Shown here: piece by piece, positions 1 through 10,016 of the stretch
Numbering within the stretch: the stretch's first letter is position 1
Layout: every line of letters starts with the position of its first letter
Assembly: GCF_008801835.1 (NCBI RefSeq)
Contig: NZ_VZOW01000006.1
Coordinates: forward strand, 1-64,000
Source of the DNA: Cupriavidus pauculus
Lineage (GTDB): Bacteria > Pseudomonadota > Gammaproteobacteria > Burkholderiales > Burkholderiaceae
Length of the DNA: 64,000 nt
Reading direction: 5' to 3'
Program-made: the position numbers and the translations under genes
The notes under the pieces: generated by a model
The model's input: the letters and a program-made list of their open reading frames with translations, nothing else
The model's database searches: none
Told to the model about the DNA's origin: nothing

Positions 1-1
1 G

Positions 2-199
2 CGCGGACGGCGCAATGGCGCGAGCGGTGCGCACGGCGCGGCACACGGTGGCGCGAGCGGCGCGCATGGCGCTGCCAGCGACGCATCCGCCGCGGGCGGC
101 GAGCGCCGCCGCCTGCGCGACGCGGACACCAATCCGAATCCGACCACCAACACGCCGGCAAATCCCGCCGCCAGCGTCGGCCAGCGGCCGCAGCAGTAA
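2..199 (+). CDS. mdtA: C-terminal end of RND efflux adaptor (MdtA-like), 5' truncated by window
   Basis: An open frame runs from the window edge to a TAA at 197-199, 21 bases before mdtB. The visible 65 residues are a low-complexity tail: a Gly/Ala/Ser/His-rich stretch built from repeats of GASGAHGA type, then an Asn/Pro/Thr-rich end closing in GQRPQQ. No adaptor domain (lipoyl, beta-barrel) is inside the window. The identity is inferred from position: in mdtABC operons the HlyD-family periplasmic adaptor precedes mdtB, and disordered Pro/Gln-rich tails are common in such adaptors. It could be another protein, but its close spacing to mdtB supports co-transcription. Confidence 0.55.
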   Translation, partial: RGRRNGASGAHGAAHGGASGAHGAASDASAAGGERRRLRDADTNPNPTTNTPANPAASVGQRPQQ

Positions 200-220
200 C
201 GCGAGGAGTCGAGGAGCGGC

Positions 221-3200
221 ATGAATCCCTCACGCATTTTCATCGAGCGGCCGGTCGCCACGGCCTTGCTGATGCTGGCCATCCTGCTGTCGGGGCTGGT
301 GGCATTCCGGCTGCTGCCGCTCTCCGCCCTGCCCGAGGTCGACTACCCGACCATCCAGGTCACCACGCTCTATCCGGGCGCCAGCCCCGACGTGATGACC
401 TCGTCGGTCACTGCGCCGCTCGAGCGGCAGTTCGGGCAGATGCCGGGCCTCAAGCAGATGTCCTCGTCGTCTTCGGGCGGCGCGTCGGTCATCACGCTGC
501 AGTTCGAACTGTCGCTGTCGCTGGACGTGGCGGAGCAGGAAGTCCAGGCCGCTATCAATGCGGGCAGCAACCTGTTGCCGGCCGATCTGCCGATGCCGCC
601 GGTCTACAGTAAGGTCAATCCGGCCGATGCGCCGATCATGACGCTGGCGATGACGTCGGACACGCTGCCGCTGCCGAAGCTGCAGGACATGGTCGATACG
701 CGCGTGGCGGCAAAGATCTCGCAGATCCAGGGCGTGGGCCTGGTCACCATCAGCGGCGGCCAGCGGCCGGCGGTGCGCATCCAGGCCAACCCCACGGCGC
801 TGGCCAACCTGGGCATGTCGATCGACGACCTGCGCACGGCCATCGGCAGCGCCAACGTGAACGGCGCCAAGGGCAGCTTCGACGGTCCGGCGCGCGCGTC
901 CACCATCGACGCCAACGACCAGCTCAAATCGGCCGACGAATACCGGCAGATCATCATCGGCTACCAGAACGGCGCGCCGATCCGCATCACCGACGTGGCC
1001 GAGATCGTCGACGGTCCCGAGAACAGCCGGCTGGCCGCATGGGCCAACGCTCGGCCGGCCATCGTCGTGAACATCCAGCGCCAGCCCGGCGCCAACGTGA
1101 TCGAGGTGGTCAACCGCATCAAGGCGCTGCTGCCGCAGTTGCAGTCGTCGCTGCCGGCCTCGGTGCACGTGCAGCAATTGACCGATCGCACCACCACCAT
1201 CCGCGCCTCGGTCGAGGACGTCGAGTTCGAACTGCTGCTGGCCGTCGCGCTGGTGGTGATGGTGATCTTCGTGTTCCTGCGCAACGTGCCGGCCACCATC
1301 ATCCCGGGCGTGGCCGTGCCGCTGTCGCTGGTGGGCACCTTCGGCGTGATGTACCTGGCGGGGTTCTCGATCAACAACCTCACGCTGATGGCGCTGACCA
1401 TCGCCACCGGCTTTGTGGTCGATGACGCCATCGTGATGATCGAGAACATCATGCGCTACATCGAGGAAGGCGATCCACCGATGGAAGCGGCGATGAAGGG
1501 ATCGAAACAGATCGGCTTCACCATCATCTCGCTGACCTTCTCGCTGGTGGCCGTGCTGATCCCGTTGCTGTTCATGGGCGACGTTGTGGGCCGGCTGTTC
1601 CGCGAATTCGCCATCACCCTGGCGGTGTCGATCCTGATCTCGGCGGTGGTCTCGCTGACGCTGACGCCGATGATGTGCGCGCGCCTGCTGCGCCATGTGC
1701 CCGAGAGCGAACTGTCGCGCTTCCATATCGCCACCGGGCGCTTCTTCGACAACGTGATCCACCACTATGGGCGCGCACTGGACTGGGTGCTGGCGCGCCA
1801 GACCGCGACGCTGGTGGTGGCCGTCGGCACGCTGGTGCTGACTGGGCTGCTCTACCTGCTGGTGCCCAAGGGCTTCTTCCCGGTGCAGGACACCGGCGTG
1901 ATCCAGGCCATCACCGAGGCCGCGCAGACCAGTTCGTTCCAGTCGATGGGACGCAAGCAGGAAGCCGTGCAGAAGATCATCCTGCAGGATCCGGCGGTGG
2001 CCAGCGTGTCGTCGTTCATTGGCGTGGACGGCACCAACCAGACCATCAACGCGGGCCGCATGCTGATCAACCTGAAGGCCAAGGGTGAGCGCGATTCGAT
2101 GGAAGTCGTGACGCAGCGCCTGCAGGACGCGGTGCACAAGCTGGGCGGCGTATCGCTATACATGCAGCCCGTGCAGGACCTGACCATCGAGGACCGCGTG
2201 GCGCGCACGCAATACCAGTTCACCGTCGAGGATCCGGATCCGGCCGTGCTGGCCGAATGGGTGCCCAAGCTGGTGGAGCGTCTGAAGCAGGAGTCCGAGT
2301 TGCGCGACGTGGCCAGCGACCAGCAGAACAACGGCTTGCGCGCGTTCGTCGAGATCGACCGCGACGCCGCGGCGCGCTTTGGCATCACCACGGCGGTGAT
2401 CGACAGCGCGCTGTACAGCGCGTTCGGCCAGCGCCTGATCTCGACCATCTTCACGCAGTCGAGCCAGTATCGCGTGGTGCTGGAGACGATGCCCGAGTTC
2501 CGCGTCAGTCCGGCCTCGCTGGCCGAACTGCGCCTGCCGTCGTCGTCGGGCGGCCAGGTGCCGCTGGGGTCGATCGCGCGCATCTCCGAGCGCACCGGCC
2601 CGCTCGTGATCAACCACCAGGGCCAGTTTCCCGCGGCGACGATCTCGTTCAACCTGGCGCCGGGCGAATCGCTGGGCGCCGCGGTCGACAAGATCACGCG
2701 GGTCGAGCAGGAAATCGGCCTGCCGATCTCGATGGCCACCGAGTTCCAGGGCGCCGCGCTGGCGTTCCGCGCGTCGCTCTCCAACACGCTGTGGCTGATC
2801 CTGGCGGCGGTGGTGACGATGTATATCGTGCTGGGCGTGCTGTATGAAAGCACGATCCATCCGGTGACGATTCTTTCGACGCTGCCGTCGGCCGGCGTGG
2901 GTGCATTGCTGGCGCTGCTGGTGTCGGGCCAGGACCTTGGCATCATCGCGATCATCGGCATCATCCTGCTGATCGGCATCGTCAAGAAGAACGCGATCAT
3001 GATGATCGACTTCGCGCTGGAGGCCGAGCGCGAACACGGCATGAAGCCGCGCGATGCGATCTATCAGGCGTGCCTGCTGCGGTTCCGCCCGATCCTGATG
3101 ACCACCATGGCCGCCCTGCTGGCCGCGCTGCCGATGATGCTGGGCACCGGCATCGGGTCTGAGCTGCGCCGTCCGCTTGGCATCACGATGGTCGGCGGCC

Positions 3201-3400
3201 TGCTGGTCAGCCAGGTGCTGACGCTGTTCACCACGCCGGTGATCTACCTGGCCTTCGATCGCGTCGCGTATCGCCTCAAGGCATGGCGCAGCCGCAAGTT
3301 CGGCGATCCCGACGAGGGCGGCGGCGACGATCGACACGGCGGCAACGACGGACACGGCACCAACGGGCCGGCCGCGCGTCCGCAGGAGCCGAATCTCTGA
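221..3400 (+). CDS. mdtB: RND multidrug efflux pump subunit MdtB
   Basis: A 1059-residue inner-membrane RND (HAE1) transporter that would export drugs by proton antiport together with MdtC, the adaptor and the outer-membrane channel. The N-terminus begins [18 protein letters not shown], the standard first membrane helix of the family. The periplasmic porter domain follows, then a TM block with the proton-relay region [13 protein letters not shown] (about residue 405), and a second half ending in helices with [18 protein letters not shown] (about 920). Length fits MdtB. The C-terminal tail after the last helix is hydrophilic and rich in Gly, Asp and His, which is longer than I expect. A GAGGAG-type ribosome site lies just upstream. 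The stop overlaps the mdtC start as ATGA. Confidence 0.93.
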   Translation: MNPSRIFIERPVATALLMLAILLSGLVAFRLLPLSALPEVDYPTIQVTTLYPGASPDVMTSSVTAPLERQFGQMPGLKQMSSSSSGGASVITLQFELSLSLDVAEQEVQAAINAGSNLLPADLPMPPVYSKVNPADAPIMTLAMTSDTLPLPKLQDMVDTRVAAKISQIQGVGLVTISGGQRPAVRIQANPTALANLGMSIDDLRTAIGSANVNGAKGSFDGPARASTIDANDQLKSADEYRQIIIGYQNGAPIRITDVAEIVDGPENSRLAAWANARPAIVVNIQRQPGANVIEVVNRIKALLPQLQSSLPASVHVQQLTDRTTTIRASVEDVEFELLLAVALVVMVIFVFLRNVPATIIPGVAVPLSLVGTFGVMYLAGFSINNLTLMALTIATGFVVDDAIVMIENIMRYIEEGDPPMEAAMKGSKQIGFTIISLTFSLVAVLIPLLFMGDVVGRLFREFAITLAVSILISAVVSLTLTPMMCARLLRHVPESELSRFHIATGRFFDNVIHHYGRALDWVLARQTATLVVAVGTLVLTGLLYLLVPKGFFPVQDTGVIQAITEAAQTSSFQSMGRKQEAVQKIILQDPAVASVSSFIGVDGTNQTINAGRMLINLKAKGERDSMEVVTQRLQDAVHKLGGVSLYMQPVQDLTIEDRVARTQYQFTVEDPDPAVLAEWVPKLVERLKQESELRDVASDQQNNGLRAFVEIDRDAAARFGITTAVIDSALYSAFGQRLISTIFTQSSQYRVVLETMPEFRVSPASLAELRLPSSSGGQVPLGSIARISERTGPLVINHQGQFPAATISFNLAPGESLGAAVDKITRVEQEIGLPISMATEFQGAALAFRASLSNTLWLILAAVVTMYIVLGVLYESTIHPVTILSTLPSAGVGALLALLVSGQDLGIIAIIGIILLIGIVKKNAIMMIDFALEAEREHGMKPRDAIYQACLLRFRPILMTTMAALLAALPMMLGTGIGSELRRPLGITMVGGLLVSQVLTLFTTPVIYLAFDRVAYRLKAWRSRKFGDPDEGGGDDRHGGNDGHGTNGPAARPQEPNL

Positions 3401-6400
3401 TGAACCTGTCGGCCACCTTCATCCATCGCCCGGTCGCCACCGCGCTGCTGACCATCGGCATCCTGCTGGCCGGGATTGCCGCGTTCCGGCTGCTGCCCGT
3501 CTCGCCATTGCCGCAGGTGGATTTTCCGACGATCTCGGTATCGGCCTCGCTGCCCGGCGCCAGTCCCGAGACGATGGCCGCCACCGTCGCCACGCCGTTG
3601 GAACGTGCGCTCGGCGCGATCGCCGGCGTCACCGAGATCACGTCCAACAGTTCGCTGGGCTCCACGCGCGTGACGCTGCAGTTCGACCTGTCGCGCGACA
3701 TCGACGGCGCGGCGCGCGACGTGCAGGCCGCGATCAATGCGTCGCGCGCCACGCTGCCGACCAGCCTGCCGAACAACCCGACCTACCGCAAGGTGAACCC
3801 GGCCGACGCGCCAATCATGATCATCGGCCTGACGTCGCCAACCATGACGCGCGGCCAGCTCTACGATGCGGCGTCGACGATCCTCTCGCAGAAGCTCTCG
3901 CAGGTGGAAGGCGTGGGTCAGGTGACGATCGGCGGATCGTCGCTGCCCGCCGTGCGTGTCGAGCTCAATCCCACGGCGCTCAACCATTACGGCATCTCGC
4001 TGGAGGATGTGCGCAACACGATCAGCGCCACCAACGCCAATCGTCCGCTGGGCATTCTCGATAATGCCAACACGGCGTGGCAGGTGTACGCGAACGATCA
4101 GGCGATGGCGGCTCAGGACTACATGCCGCTGATCATCCGCTACGCGACGCCGGGCACCTATTCGTCGACCTCGGCCGGCGCGCTGATCGCCAGCACCGCC
4201 AACGCGGCGGCGGGCGGCAACGTCAGCACCAAGACCGTCAACGGCGTCACCACCACCACCATCACCACCAGCAGCGGCACCACCACCATCAGCACCGGCG
4301 CCACGGGCGGCAACGTCAACAACCGCGGGCCCAACTCGTTCGCGGTGCCGGTGAGGCTGCAGGACGTGGCCAACGTGGTCGATTCGGTGCAGGACATCCG
4401 CAATGCAGGTTCGGCCAACGGCAAGCCGTCGGTGCTGCTGGTGCTGAATCGCTCGCCTGGCGCCAACATCATCGAGACCGTGGATCGCGTCAACGAGATA
4501 CTGCCGCAGTTGCGCAAGATGATTCCGGCCACGATCTCGATGGACGTGATGATGGACCGCACGCCCACCATTCGCGCGTCGCTGCGCGAAGTCGAGCAGA
4601 CGCTGATGATCTCGGTGGCGCTGGTGATCATGGTGGTGTTCGTGTTCCTGCGCAACGTGCGCGCCACACTGATCCCTAGCGTTGCCGTGCCGGTGTCGCT
4701 GGTCGGCACGTTCTCGATCATGTACCTGGCGGGATTCTCGCTGAACAACCTGTCGCTGATGGCGCTGACCATCGCCACGGGCTTCGTGGTCGACGACGCG
4801 ATCGTGGTGCTGGAGAACATCTCGCGCCACATCGAGGCAGGGATGAAACCGGTGGCGGCGGCCCTGCGCGGCGCGCGCGAAGTCGGCTTCACGGTGCTGT
4901 CGATGAGCCTGTCGCTGATCGCCGTGTTCATCCCGCTGCTGCTGATGGGCGGCATCGTCGGCCGGCTGTTCCAGGAATTCGCGATCACGCTGTCGGTGGC
5001 GATCCTGGTTTCGCTGGTGGTGTCGCTGACCACCACGCCGATGATGTGCGCGCAGCTGCTGCGTCCGGTGCGCGAGGAAACGCAGGGACGTTTCCACCGC
5101 ACCACCGAGCGCATGTTCATGTCGCTGCAGAACGGCTACGCGCGCACGCTGGGCGTGGCGCTCAGGCACGGTCCGGTCGTGTGGGTGGTGCTGCTGCTGA
5201 CCATCGCGCTGAACGTCTATCTGTATGTGATCGTGCCGAAGGGATTTTTCCCGCAGCAGGACACCGGCCGCCTGATCGGCTTTATCCGCGCGGACCAGGC
5301 GACGTCGTTCCAGCTGATGCGCACCAAGCTCGACAACTTCATCAAGATCGTGCAGTCCGACCCGGCGGTGGTCAACGTCACCGGATTCACCGGCGGATCG
5401 CAGCGCAATACGGGGCAGATGTTCGTCACGCTCAAGCCGCTGTCGGAGCGCCGTGAATCGGCCGACCAGATCATCGCGCGGCTGCGCGGCAAGCTCGCCA
5501 AGGAGCCAGGCGCAAGCCTGTTCCTGCAATCGGTGCAGGACATCCGCGTGGGCGGGCGGCAAAGCAGTTCACAGTACCAGTTCACGCTGCAGTCCGACGA
5601 CCTGGATGTGCTGCGCGAGTGGGAGCCCAAGGTGCGCGCGGCGATCTCCAACATCAAGGGCATCGAGGATGTCGACACCGACACCAACGACAAGGGCCTG
5701 CAGACCTCGGTCATCATCGACCGCGATGCCGCATCGAAACTTGGCGTCACGGCGCAGCAGATCGACGCGATTCTCAACGATGCGTTCGGCCAACGGCTCG
5801 TCTCGACCATCTATCACCCGCTGAACCAGTACCGCGTGGTGATGGAACTGAGCCCGGAGTATTTGCAGGGTCCGCACGCGCTGCAGGACATCTACGTGGT
5901 CACCGGCGGCGGCCACCGCGTGCCGCTGTCGGCCTTTGCGCGCGTGACGCCGACCAGCACGCCGCTGGGCGTGAATCACCAGGGACAGTTCGCCGCGTCG
6001 ACGATCTCGTTCAACCTGGCCGAAGGCTTCTCGCTGTCGCAGGCGACCGACGCGATCCGCCTGGCGCTCGCGAAAATTGGCGCGCCGGAAACGCTGCAAG
6101 CCAACTTCCAGGGCGGCGCCAAGGCGTTCCAGGATTCGCTCAAGAGCCAGCCGATCCTGATTCTGGCGGCGATCATCACGATCTATATCGTGCTGGGCAT
6201 CCTCTACGAAAGCTATGTGCATCCGCTGACGATCCTGTCGACGCTGCCTTCGGCAGGCGTCGGCGCGCTGCTGGCGCTGCTGCTGTTCAAGACCGATTTC
6301 AGCATCATCGCGCTGATCGGCGTGATCCTGCTGATCGGCATCGTGAAGAAAAACGCGATCATGATGATCGACTTCGCCATCGACGCGGAGCGGCGCGAGG

Positions 6401-6705
6401 GACTCACGCCGCGCGAAGCGATCTATCGCGCCTGCCTGCTGCGCTTCCGCCCGATCATGATGACCACGGCCGCTGCGCTGCTGGGCGCCGTACCGCTCGC
6501 GCTGGGCCGTGGCGACGGCGCCGAGTTGCGCGCGCCGCTGGGCATCTCGATCGTGGGCGGCCTGGTGGTCAGCCAATTGCTGACGCTCTACACCACGCCC
6601 GTGGTGTATCTGACGCTGGATCGCTGGCGTCTGCGCGTCAACGCCTGGCGCGCGCGGCGTCGCCGCGACGCAGGCGATGGCGCCGCGCCGCGTCTCGAAC
6701 ACTGA
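3400..6705 (+). CDS. mdtC: RND multidrug efflux pump subunit MdtC with Thr/Ser/Gly-rich insertion
   Basis: A 1101-residue RND permease paralogous to the preceding MdtB. The start is the ATG overlapping the mdtB stop (ATGA), giving [18 protein letters not shown]; the longer upstream frame is only read-through of mdtB. Family marks are the [14 protein letters not shown] proton-relay segment and [18 protein letters not shown] near the end. MdtC is usually about 1030 residues. The excess comes mainly from a low-complexity block at roughly residues 250-310 (4149-4330), rich in Thr, Ser, Gly and Asn, where ordinary homologues have a short turn before the [10 protein letters not shown] strand. MdtB/MdtC are known to work as a heterotrimer; the effect of the insertion is unknown. 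Confidence 0.93.
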   Translation: MNLSATFIHRPVATALLTIGILLAGIAAFRLLPVSPLPQVDFPTISVSASLPGASPETMAATVATPLERALGAIAGVTEITSNSSLGSTRVTLQFDLSRDIDGAARDVQAAINASRATLPTSLPNNPTYRKVNPADAPIMIIGLTSPTMTRGQLYDAASTILSQKLSQVEGVGQVTIGGSSLPAVRVELNPTALNHYGISLEDVRNTISATNANRPLGILDNANTAWQVYANDQAMAAQDYMPLIIRYATPGTYSSTSAGALIASTANAAAGGNVSTKTVNGVTTTTITTSSGTTTISTGATGGNVNNRGPNSFAVPVRLQDVANVVDSVQDIRNAGSANGKPSVLLVLNRSPGANIIETVDRVNEILPQLRKMIPATISMDVMMDRTPTIRASLREVEQTLMISVALVIMVVFVFLRNVRATLIPSVAVPVSLVGTFSIMYLAGFSLNNLSLMALTIATGFVVDDAIVVLENISRHIEAGMKPVAAALRGAREVGFTVLSMSLSLIAVFIPLLLMGGIVGRLFQEFAITLSVAILVSLVVSLTTTPMMCAQLLRPVREETQGRFHRTTERMFMSLQNGYARTLGVALRHGPVVWVVLLLTIALNVYLYVIVPKGFFPQQDTGRLIGFIRADQATSFQLMRTKLDNFIKIVQSDPAVVNVTGFTGGSQRNTGQMFVTLKPLSERRESADQIIARLRGKLAKEPGASLFLQSVQDIRVGGRQSSSQYQFTLQSDDLDVLREWEPKVRAAISNIKGIEDVDTDTNDKGLQTSVIIDRDAASKLGVTAQQIDAILNDAFGQRLVSTIYHPLNQYRVVMELSPEYLQGPHALQDIYVVTGGGHRVPLSAFARVTPTSTPLGVNHQGQFAASTISFNLAEGFSLSQATDAIRLALAKIGAPETLQANFQGGAKAFQDSLKSQPILILAAIITIYIVLGILYESYVHPLTILSTLPSAGVGALLALLLFKTDFSIIALIGVILLIGIVKKNAIMMIDFAIDAERREGLTPREAIYRACLLRFRPIMMTTAAALLGAVPLALGRGDGAELRAPLGISIVGGLVVSQLLTLYTTPVVYLTLDRWRLRVNAWRARRRRDAGDGAAPRLEH

Positions 6706-6719
6706 AGAAGGCAACTGTC

Positions 6720-8192
6720 ATGTTTCGTAGCTACCCCTCCTTTCCGCATGTCGCGCTCGCCTGTGCGATGCTGGCCGGCTGCGCCGTGGGCCCCGACTAC
6801 CAGCGTCCCGATGCTCCCGTGCCGCAAGCGTTCAAGGAAGCCAGCGACACGATGCCCGCGTGGACGGGCGACTGGAAGACCGCCGAGCCGCAGGACGCGA
6901 TGTCGCGCCCCGACTGGTGGCGCGTCTTCAACGATCCCGCGCTGGATGCGCTGATGTCGCAGGTGCAGGTGTCCAACCAGAACATCAAGGCAGCCGAAGC
7001 GGTCTATCGGCAGGCCGCGGCGTCGCTGGCAGCGGCCCGCGCCGGCTATTTCCCCACGCTTGGCGCAAACGCCAAGGTGTCGCGCGGGGCGGCCGGAGCA
7101 AACAGCGCCGTGGTGAACGGACAAAGCGCCACGCTGTCGGCCAGTTGGGAGATCGACGTCTGGGGACGCGTGCGGCGGCAGGTGGAAAGCGCCGAAGCCG
7201 GCGCCCAGGCAAGTCAGGCCGATCTGGCATCGACGCTGCTGTCGACGCAGGCCACGCTGGCGCAAAGCTATTTTTTGCTGCGTGTGGCCGATGCGCAGCG
7301 CGCACTGCTCGATCGTACGGTGGCCGATTACGCCAAGTCGCTGCAACTGGTGCAGAACCAGTACAAGGCCGGCACCGCGCAGCGCTCCGACGTGCTGCAA
7401 TCGGAAACGCAGCTCAAGTCCGCGCAGGCCCAGCAGCTCGACATCCAGATCACGCGCGCGCAGTTGGAACATGCGATCGCGATCCTGGTCGGCAAGCCGC
7501 CCGCGGAACTCAACATCGCTGCGGTCGATTCGCGCGATACGCTGCCGGTCGTGCCGGTGGCAGTGCCTTCGCAACTGCTCGAACGCCGTCCCGATATCGC
7601 TGCCGCGGAGCGGCGCATGGCGTCGGCCAATGCCAACATCGGCGTGGCACAGGCGGCCTACTATCCGACGCTTTCGCTGTCAGCCACCGGTGGGCTGACA
7701 GCCAGCACGCTGGCGCGCTGGCTGTCGCTGCCCGATCGCGTGTGGTCACTTGGCGCGGGCCTGGCCGGCACCGTGTTCGACGGCGGCCTGCGCGCCGCGA
7801 ACAAGGCGCAGGCGGTGGCAGCGTACGACGAAACGGTCGCCAACTATCGGCAAACGGTGTTGACGGCATTCCAGGAAGTCGAGGACAACCTCGCGTCGGC
7901 GCGCGTGCTGGAACAGGAGTCGGCGGTGCAGAACGACGCGCTGCGTTCCGCGCGTGAAGCGCTCGCGCTGGTCAACAACCGCTACAAGGCGGGCACGGCC
8001 GGCCTGCTCGATGTGCTGACCGCGCAAACCGCAGCCTACACGGCGGAAAACACCACGCTGACAATCATGGGCCGCCAGTACACGGCAGCCATCACGCTGA
8101 TCAAGGCGCTGGGCGGCGGATGGCATGGGCATGACGTGGAGGTGGGGAAGGCGGAGGGGGCGGGAGGGTCGGCGGCGGCGTCGACGCAGTGA
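6720..8192 (+). CDS. Outer-membrane efflux channel lipoprotein (NodT/OprM family)
   Basis: A 490-residue outer-membrane factor. The N-terminus has a lipoprotein signal with lipobox (LAGC, Cys about residue 20) followed by AVGPDYQRP, the hallmark of NodT-type channels. Two repeated OEP domains with long helices follow, including QAQASQADLASTLLSTQA and NRYKAGTAGLLDVLTAQ. The product should form the trimeric TolC-like duct that completes the MdtABC-type pump. The ATG at 6720 lies 14 bases after the mdtC stop with a GAAGAAGG ribosome site, so it is the last gene of the operon. The tail is rich in Gly and Ala. Confidence 0.9.
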   Translation: MFRSYPSFPHVALACAMLAGCAVGPDYQRPDAPVPQAFKEASDTMPAWTGDWKTAEPQDAMSRPDWWRVFNDPALDALMSQVQVSNQNIKAAEAVYRQAAASLAAARAGYFPTLGANAKVSRGAAGANSAVVNGQSATLSASWEIDVWGRVRRQVESAEAGAQASQADLASTLLSTQATLAQSYFLLRVADAQRALLDRTVADYAKSLQLVQNQYKAGTAQRSDVLQSETQLKSAQAQQLDIQITRAQLEHAIAILVGKPPAELNIAAVDSRDTLPVVPVAVPSQLLERRPDIAAAERRMASANANIGVAQAAYYPTLSLSATGGLTASTLARWLSLPDRVWSLGAGLAGTVFDGGLRAANKAQAVAAYDETVANYRQTVLTAFQEVEDNLASARVLEQESAVQNDALRSAREALALVNNRYKAGTAGLLDVLTAQTAAYTAENTTLTIMGRQYTAAITLIKALGGGWHGHDVEVGKAEGAGGSAAASTQ

Positions 8193-8271
8193 TGTCGTAA
8201 AACGATGAGAGACAGCCACAAACGATCGCGTTAGCGTTCCGGCTGTCGCCCCCAATTTCCCAGGGGGCGAC

Positions 8272-9564
8272 ATGTCTTTTGAAGGCGCCAAAGAGTTCAA
8301 GGCACCACAGCCATACATCCGCAACAAGCTCGATCCGATTTTGGCGATCGAGAGACGCTGGAAGCTCTATGACGGACGGCGTGCCTGCACGCCGATGGAC
8401 ATCAAGGATTTCGGCCTGAGCCTGCATAAGGCTCCGCCACCTCTATTTGACTGGTCGTACTACACCGCGCAGCCCCGTGGCGCGGATTCAACGGACACAG
8501 CAAAGGCTTCCAAGGCGGAGCACCCACCGCCAGTTACCGCGCGACCCACCTATCGCTTCTTTGATAGTGCCCCGGCCCAACAGGCACGCGGGCTCGCGCC
8601 CTTCGACCTGTATGACTTGCCGGCCGCCATGCGCGCGGAGGATTTTCCAGTTGCCGCGCAGTTCGCCGAACGCTGGTTCCACGGACGGCGGTTTAATGCG
8701 CATCGGTATGACGCCAAGAAGCGGACCTATGTCGAGGGTCGATATGACCCCGACATGATCGATACCAAGACGATCCGGTTGAAATGGCTGTTCAGATTTG
8801 GACGGGTTCGCGAGCGGTATGACGAACTCTTGAGGAAACTCGACACGAGAATATCGAGGGAAGCGCTGCGGAAAAATCTGGAGAAATTTCTGCAGACTGA
8901 GCCGCAATTCACCGGCGTCCTTGATACGTTCGCCTACTGTCGCGGAGATTTGCAGAAGCTGCACAGCGAATTTCAATACCAATATGTGGGCGTCGGGATG
9001 CAACACACTTTGTCTCATGCGCCGGTCAGCGGTGGGAAATGGCTGCCTATCGGCATGACGGACCTGTCGGCCGCGCTTGGCAGGTTCAACTTTTACGCGG
9101 CCATCGCACAGGCAGAGCTATCGCGGGAGCAGCTTCCTCGGACCAGCGTCAGCGAGAGCGAGCCCACTTGTTATCGGGTTCATGCATGCATCACTCATGT
9201 GCATCTGTACATGCGCGACAGCTATTCGTTTCAAGACTCGCACCGCTCATCACAGTACTTGGGACACTGGAACAAACGGGGCTTGGTAGTGCTACCTGTC
9301 GCCGCGCTCGCCCATTTTTTGAGCGACCTAGTCGAAGAAGGATCCTGGCTCGATGTGAGACTGGAACCCGATGACACGAAATTGCTTCCGGTGGCGATCA
9401 AAGACAGGCTTGAGCCAGAAAGCGTGTACTACCCGGTCCGTAACCGGGATTTTCGGGCCTGGCAGGCTGAGCACAACCGTGGGGGCGACTTTCTGATTTA
9501 TTCGGATTTCGCAACGTTGCGTCTGTCGCATCCGATACACGTCGACCTGGAAAAGCAATGCTGA
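8272..9564 (+). CDS. DUF6402-like protein, possible toxin/effector
   Basis: A 430-residue protein without an evident signal peptide. From memory its motifs resemble DUF6402: PFDLYDLPAAMRAEDFPVAA with ERWF (about residues 104-130), HLYMRDSYSF plus QYLGHWN (about 308-330), and a C-terminal block FRAWQAEHNRGGDFLIYSDF (about 397-416). DUF6402 has no established function to my knowledge. Members are found in Burkholderiales, often in accessory regions, and the conserved C-terminus suggests an enzymatic or binding domain. The gene overlaps the next one by 7 bases, indicating co-translation. Its lower GC and more AT-ending codons differ from the flanking efflux and LysR genes, suggesting horizontal acquisition. 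The toxin reading is inference from context only. Confidence 0.65.
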   Translation: MSFEGAKEFKAPQPYIRNKLDPILAIERRWKLYDGRRACTPMDIKDFGLSLHKAPPPLFDWSYYTAQPRGADSTDTAKASKAEHPPPVTARPTYRFFDSAPAQQARGLAPFDLYDLPAAMRAEDFPVAAQFAERWFHGRRFNAHRYDAKKRTYVEGRYDPDMIDTKTIRLKWLFRFGRVRERYDELLRKLDTRISREALRKNLEKFLQTEPQFTGVLDTFAYCRGDLQKLHSEFQYQYVGVGMQHTLSHAPVSGGKWLPIGMTDLSAALGRFNFYAAIAQAELSREQLPRTSVSESEPTCYRVHACITHVHLYMRDSYSFQDSHRSSQYLGHWNKRGLVVLPVAALAHFLSDLVEEGSWLDVRLEPDDTKLLPVAIKDRLEPESVYYPVRNRDFRAWQAEHNRGGDFLIYSDFATLRLSHPIHVDLEKQC

Positions 9565-10004
9565 AAAGGCTGTTTCAAACCGCGCACATTTCCCTGTTGG
9601 TACTCGCCTATCTGTTTGCGCTTGTGGCGATTCCATTCGCCCTGTTTCTCGCGACGACCTATTCGGATCGCGAAGCACTCGTTTGCGACAGACCAGTCAG
9701 GACATTTTCAGGTGTGGAATATCGAACCGAACTTTGCTTCCACGTGAATTTCGAGACGGGCGAAGAGCGGTGCCGGTTGCGGGTTTACTCAGTCGATCAA
9801 AGCCGCCTGCTGGCGCAGCGCTCCTTTCTGATACTGCGGTTTTCCCGGCTGGGCGAGATTGAATATCTCGCAGACGGCATCCACTACACCGACGCCACAA
9901 AAACCCAGAACATCGATCTCCCGGAAGAGAAATTCCTGCGGTTTCCTCCGACGTACTGGGATTGGCTGACGGCCAACTTCGTCCGCCTGACCTACGACCC
10001 TTGA
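9558..10004 (+). CDS. Small membrane-anchored protein, candidate immunity partner (paralogue 1)
   Basis: A 148-residue protein with one strong N-terminal hydrophobic helix (about residues 12-33), then a soluble domain probably outside the cytoplasm. It has Cys43 and Cys60, a CRLRVYSVDQSRLLAQR segment, GIHYTDA and a C-terminal FPPTYWDWLTANFVR. The start overlaps the end of the DUF6402-like gene by 7 bases. It is clearly related to the next gene, which shares the RLRVY-V...LLAQR, YTDA and FPPT..DW..ANF blocks and the same 17-residue spacing between the two cysteines. I do not recognise a named family. An immunity or chaperone role for its upstream partner is inference. Confidence 0.7.
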   Translation: MLKRLFQTAHISLLVLAYLFALVAIPFALFLATTYSDREALVCDRPVRTFSGVEYRTELCFHVNFETGEERCRLRVYSVDQSRLLAQRSFLILRFSRLGEIEYLADGIHYTDATKTQNIDLPEEKFLRFPPTYWDWLTANFVRLTYDP

Positions 10005-10016
10005 GCGCTTCGAATC

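Noticed and set aside
230..2137. 635-codon minus-strand frame opposite mdtB
   Set aside because: Shadow of the RND gene; composition dominated by Arg, His and Gln.
4230..4310. Triplet-rich ACC/ATC run in mdtC as a possible regulatory repeat
   Set aside because: It is in frame and codes for the Thr-rich insertion; reported as a protein feature instead.
3244..5562. 772-codon open frame on the minus strand opposite mdtC
   Set aside because: It is antisense to a clear RND gene. The translation is His/Arg/Asp-rich without hydrophobic or domain pattern, as expected for a shadow frame in high-GC DNA.
8193..8271. Insertion sequence or integrase bounding the 8.2-10.4 kb islet
   Set aside because: No transposase, inverted terminal repeats or integrase fragment is visible at either edge.
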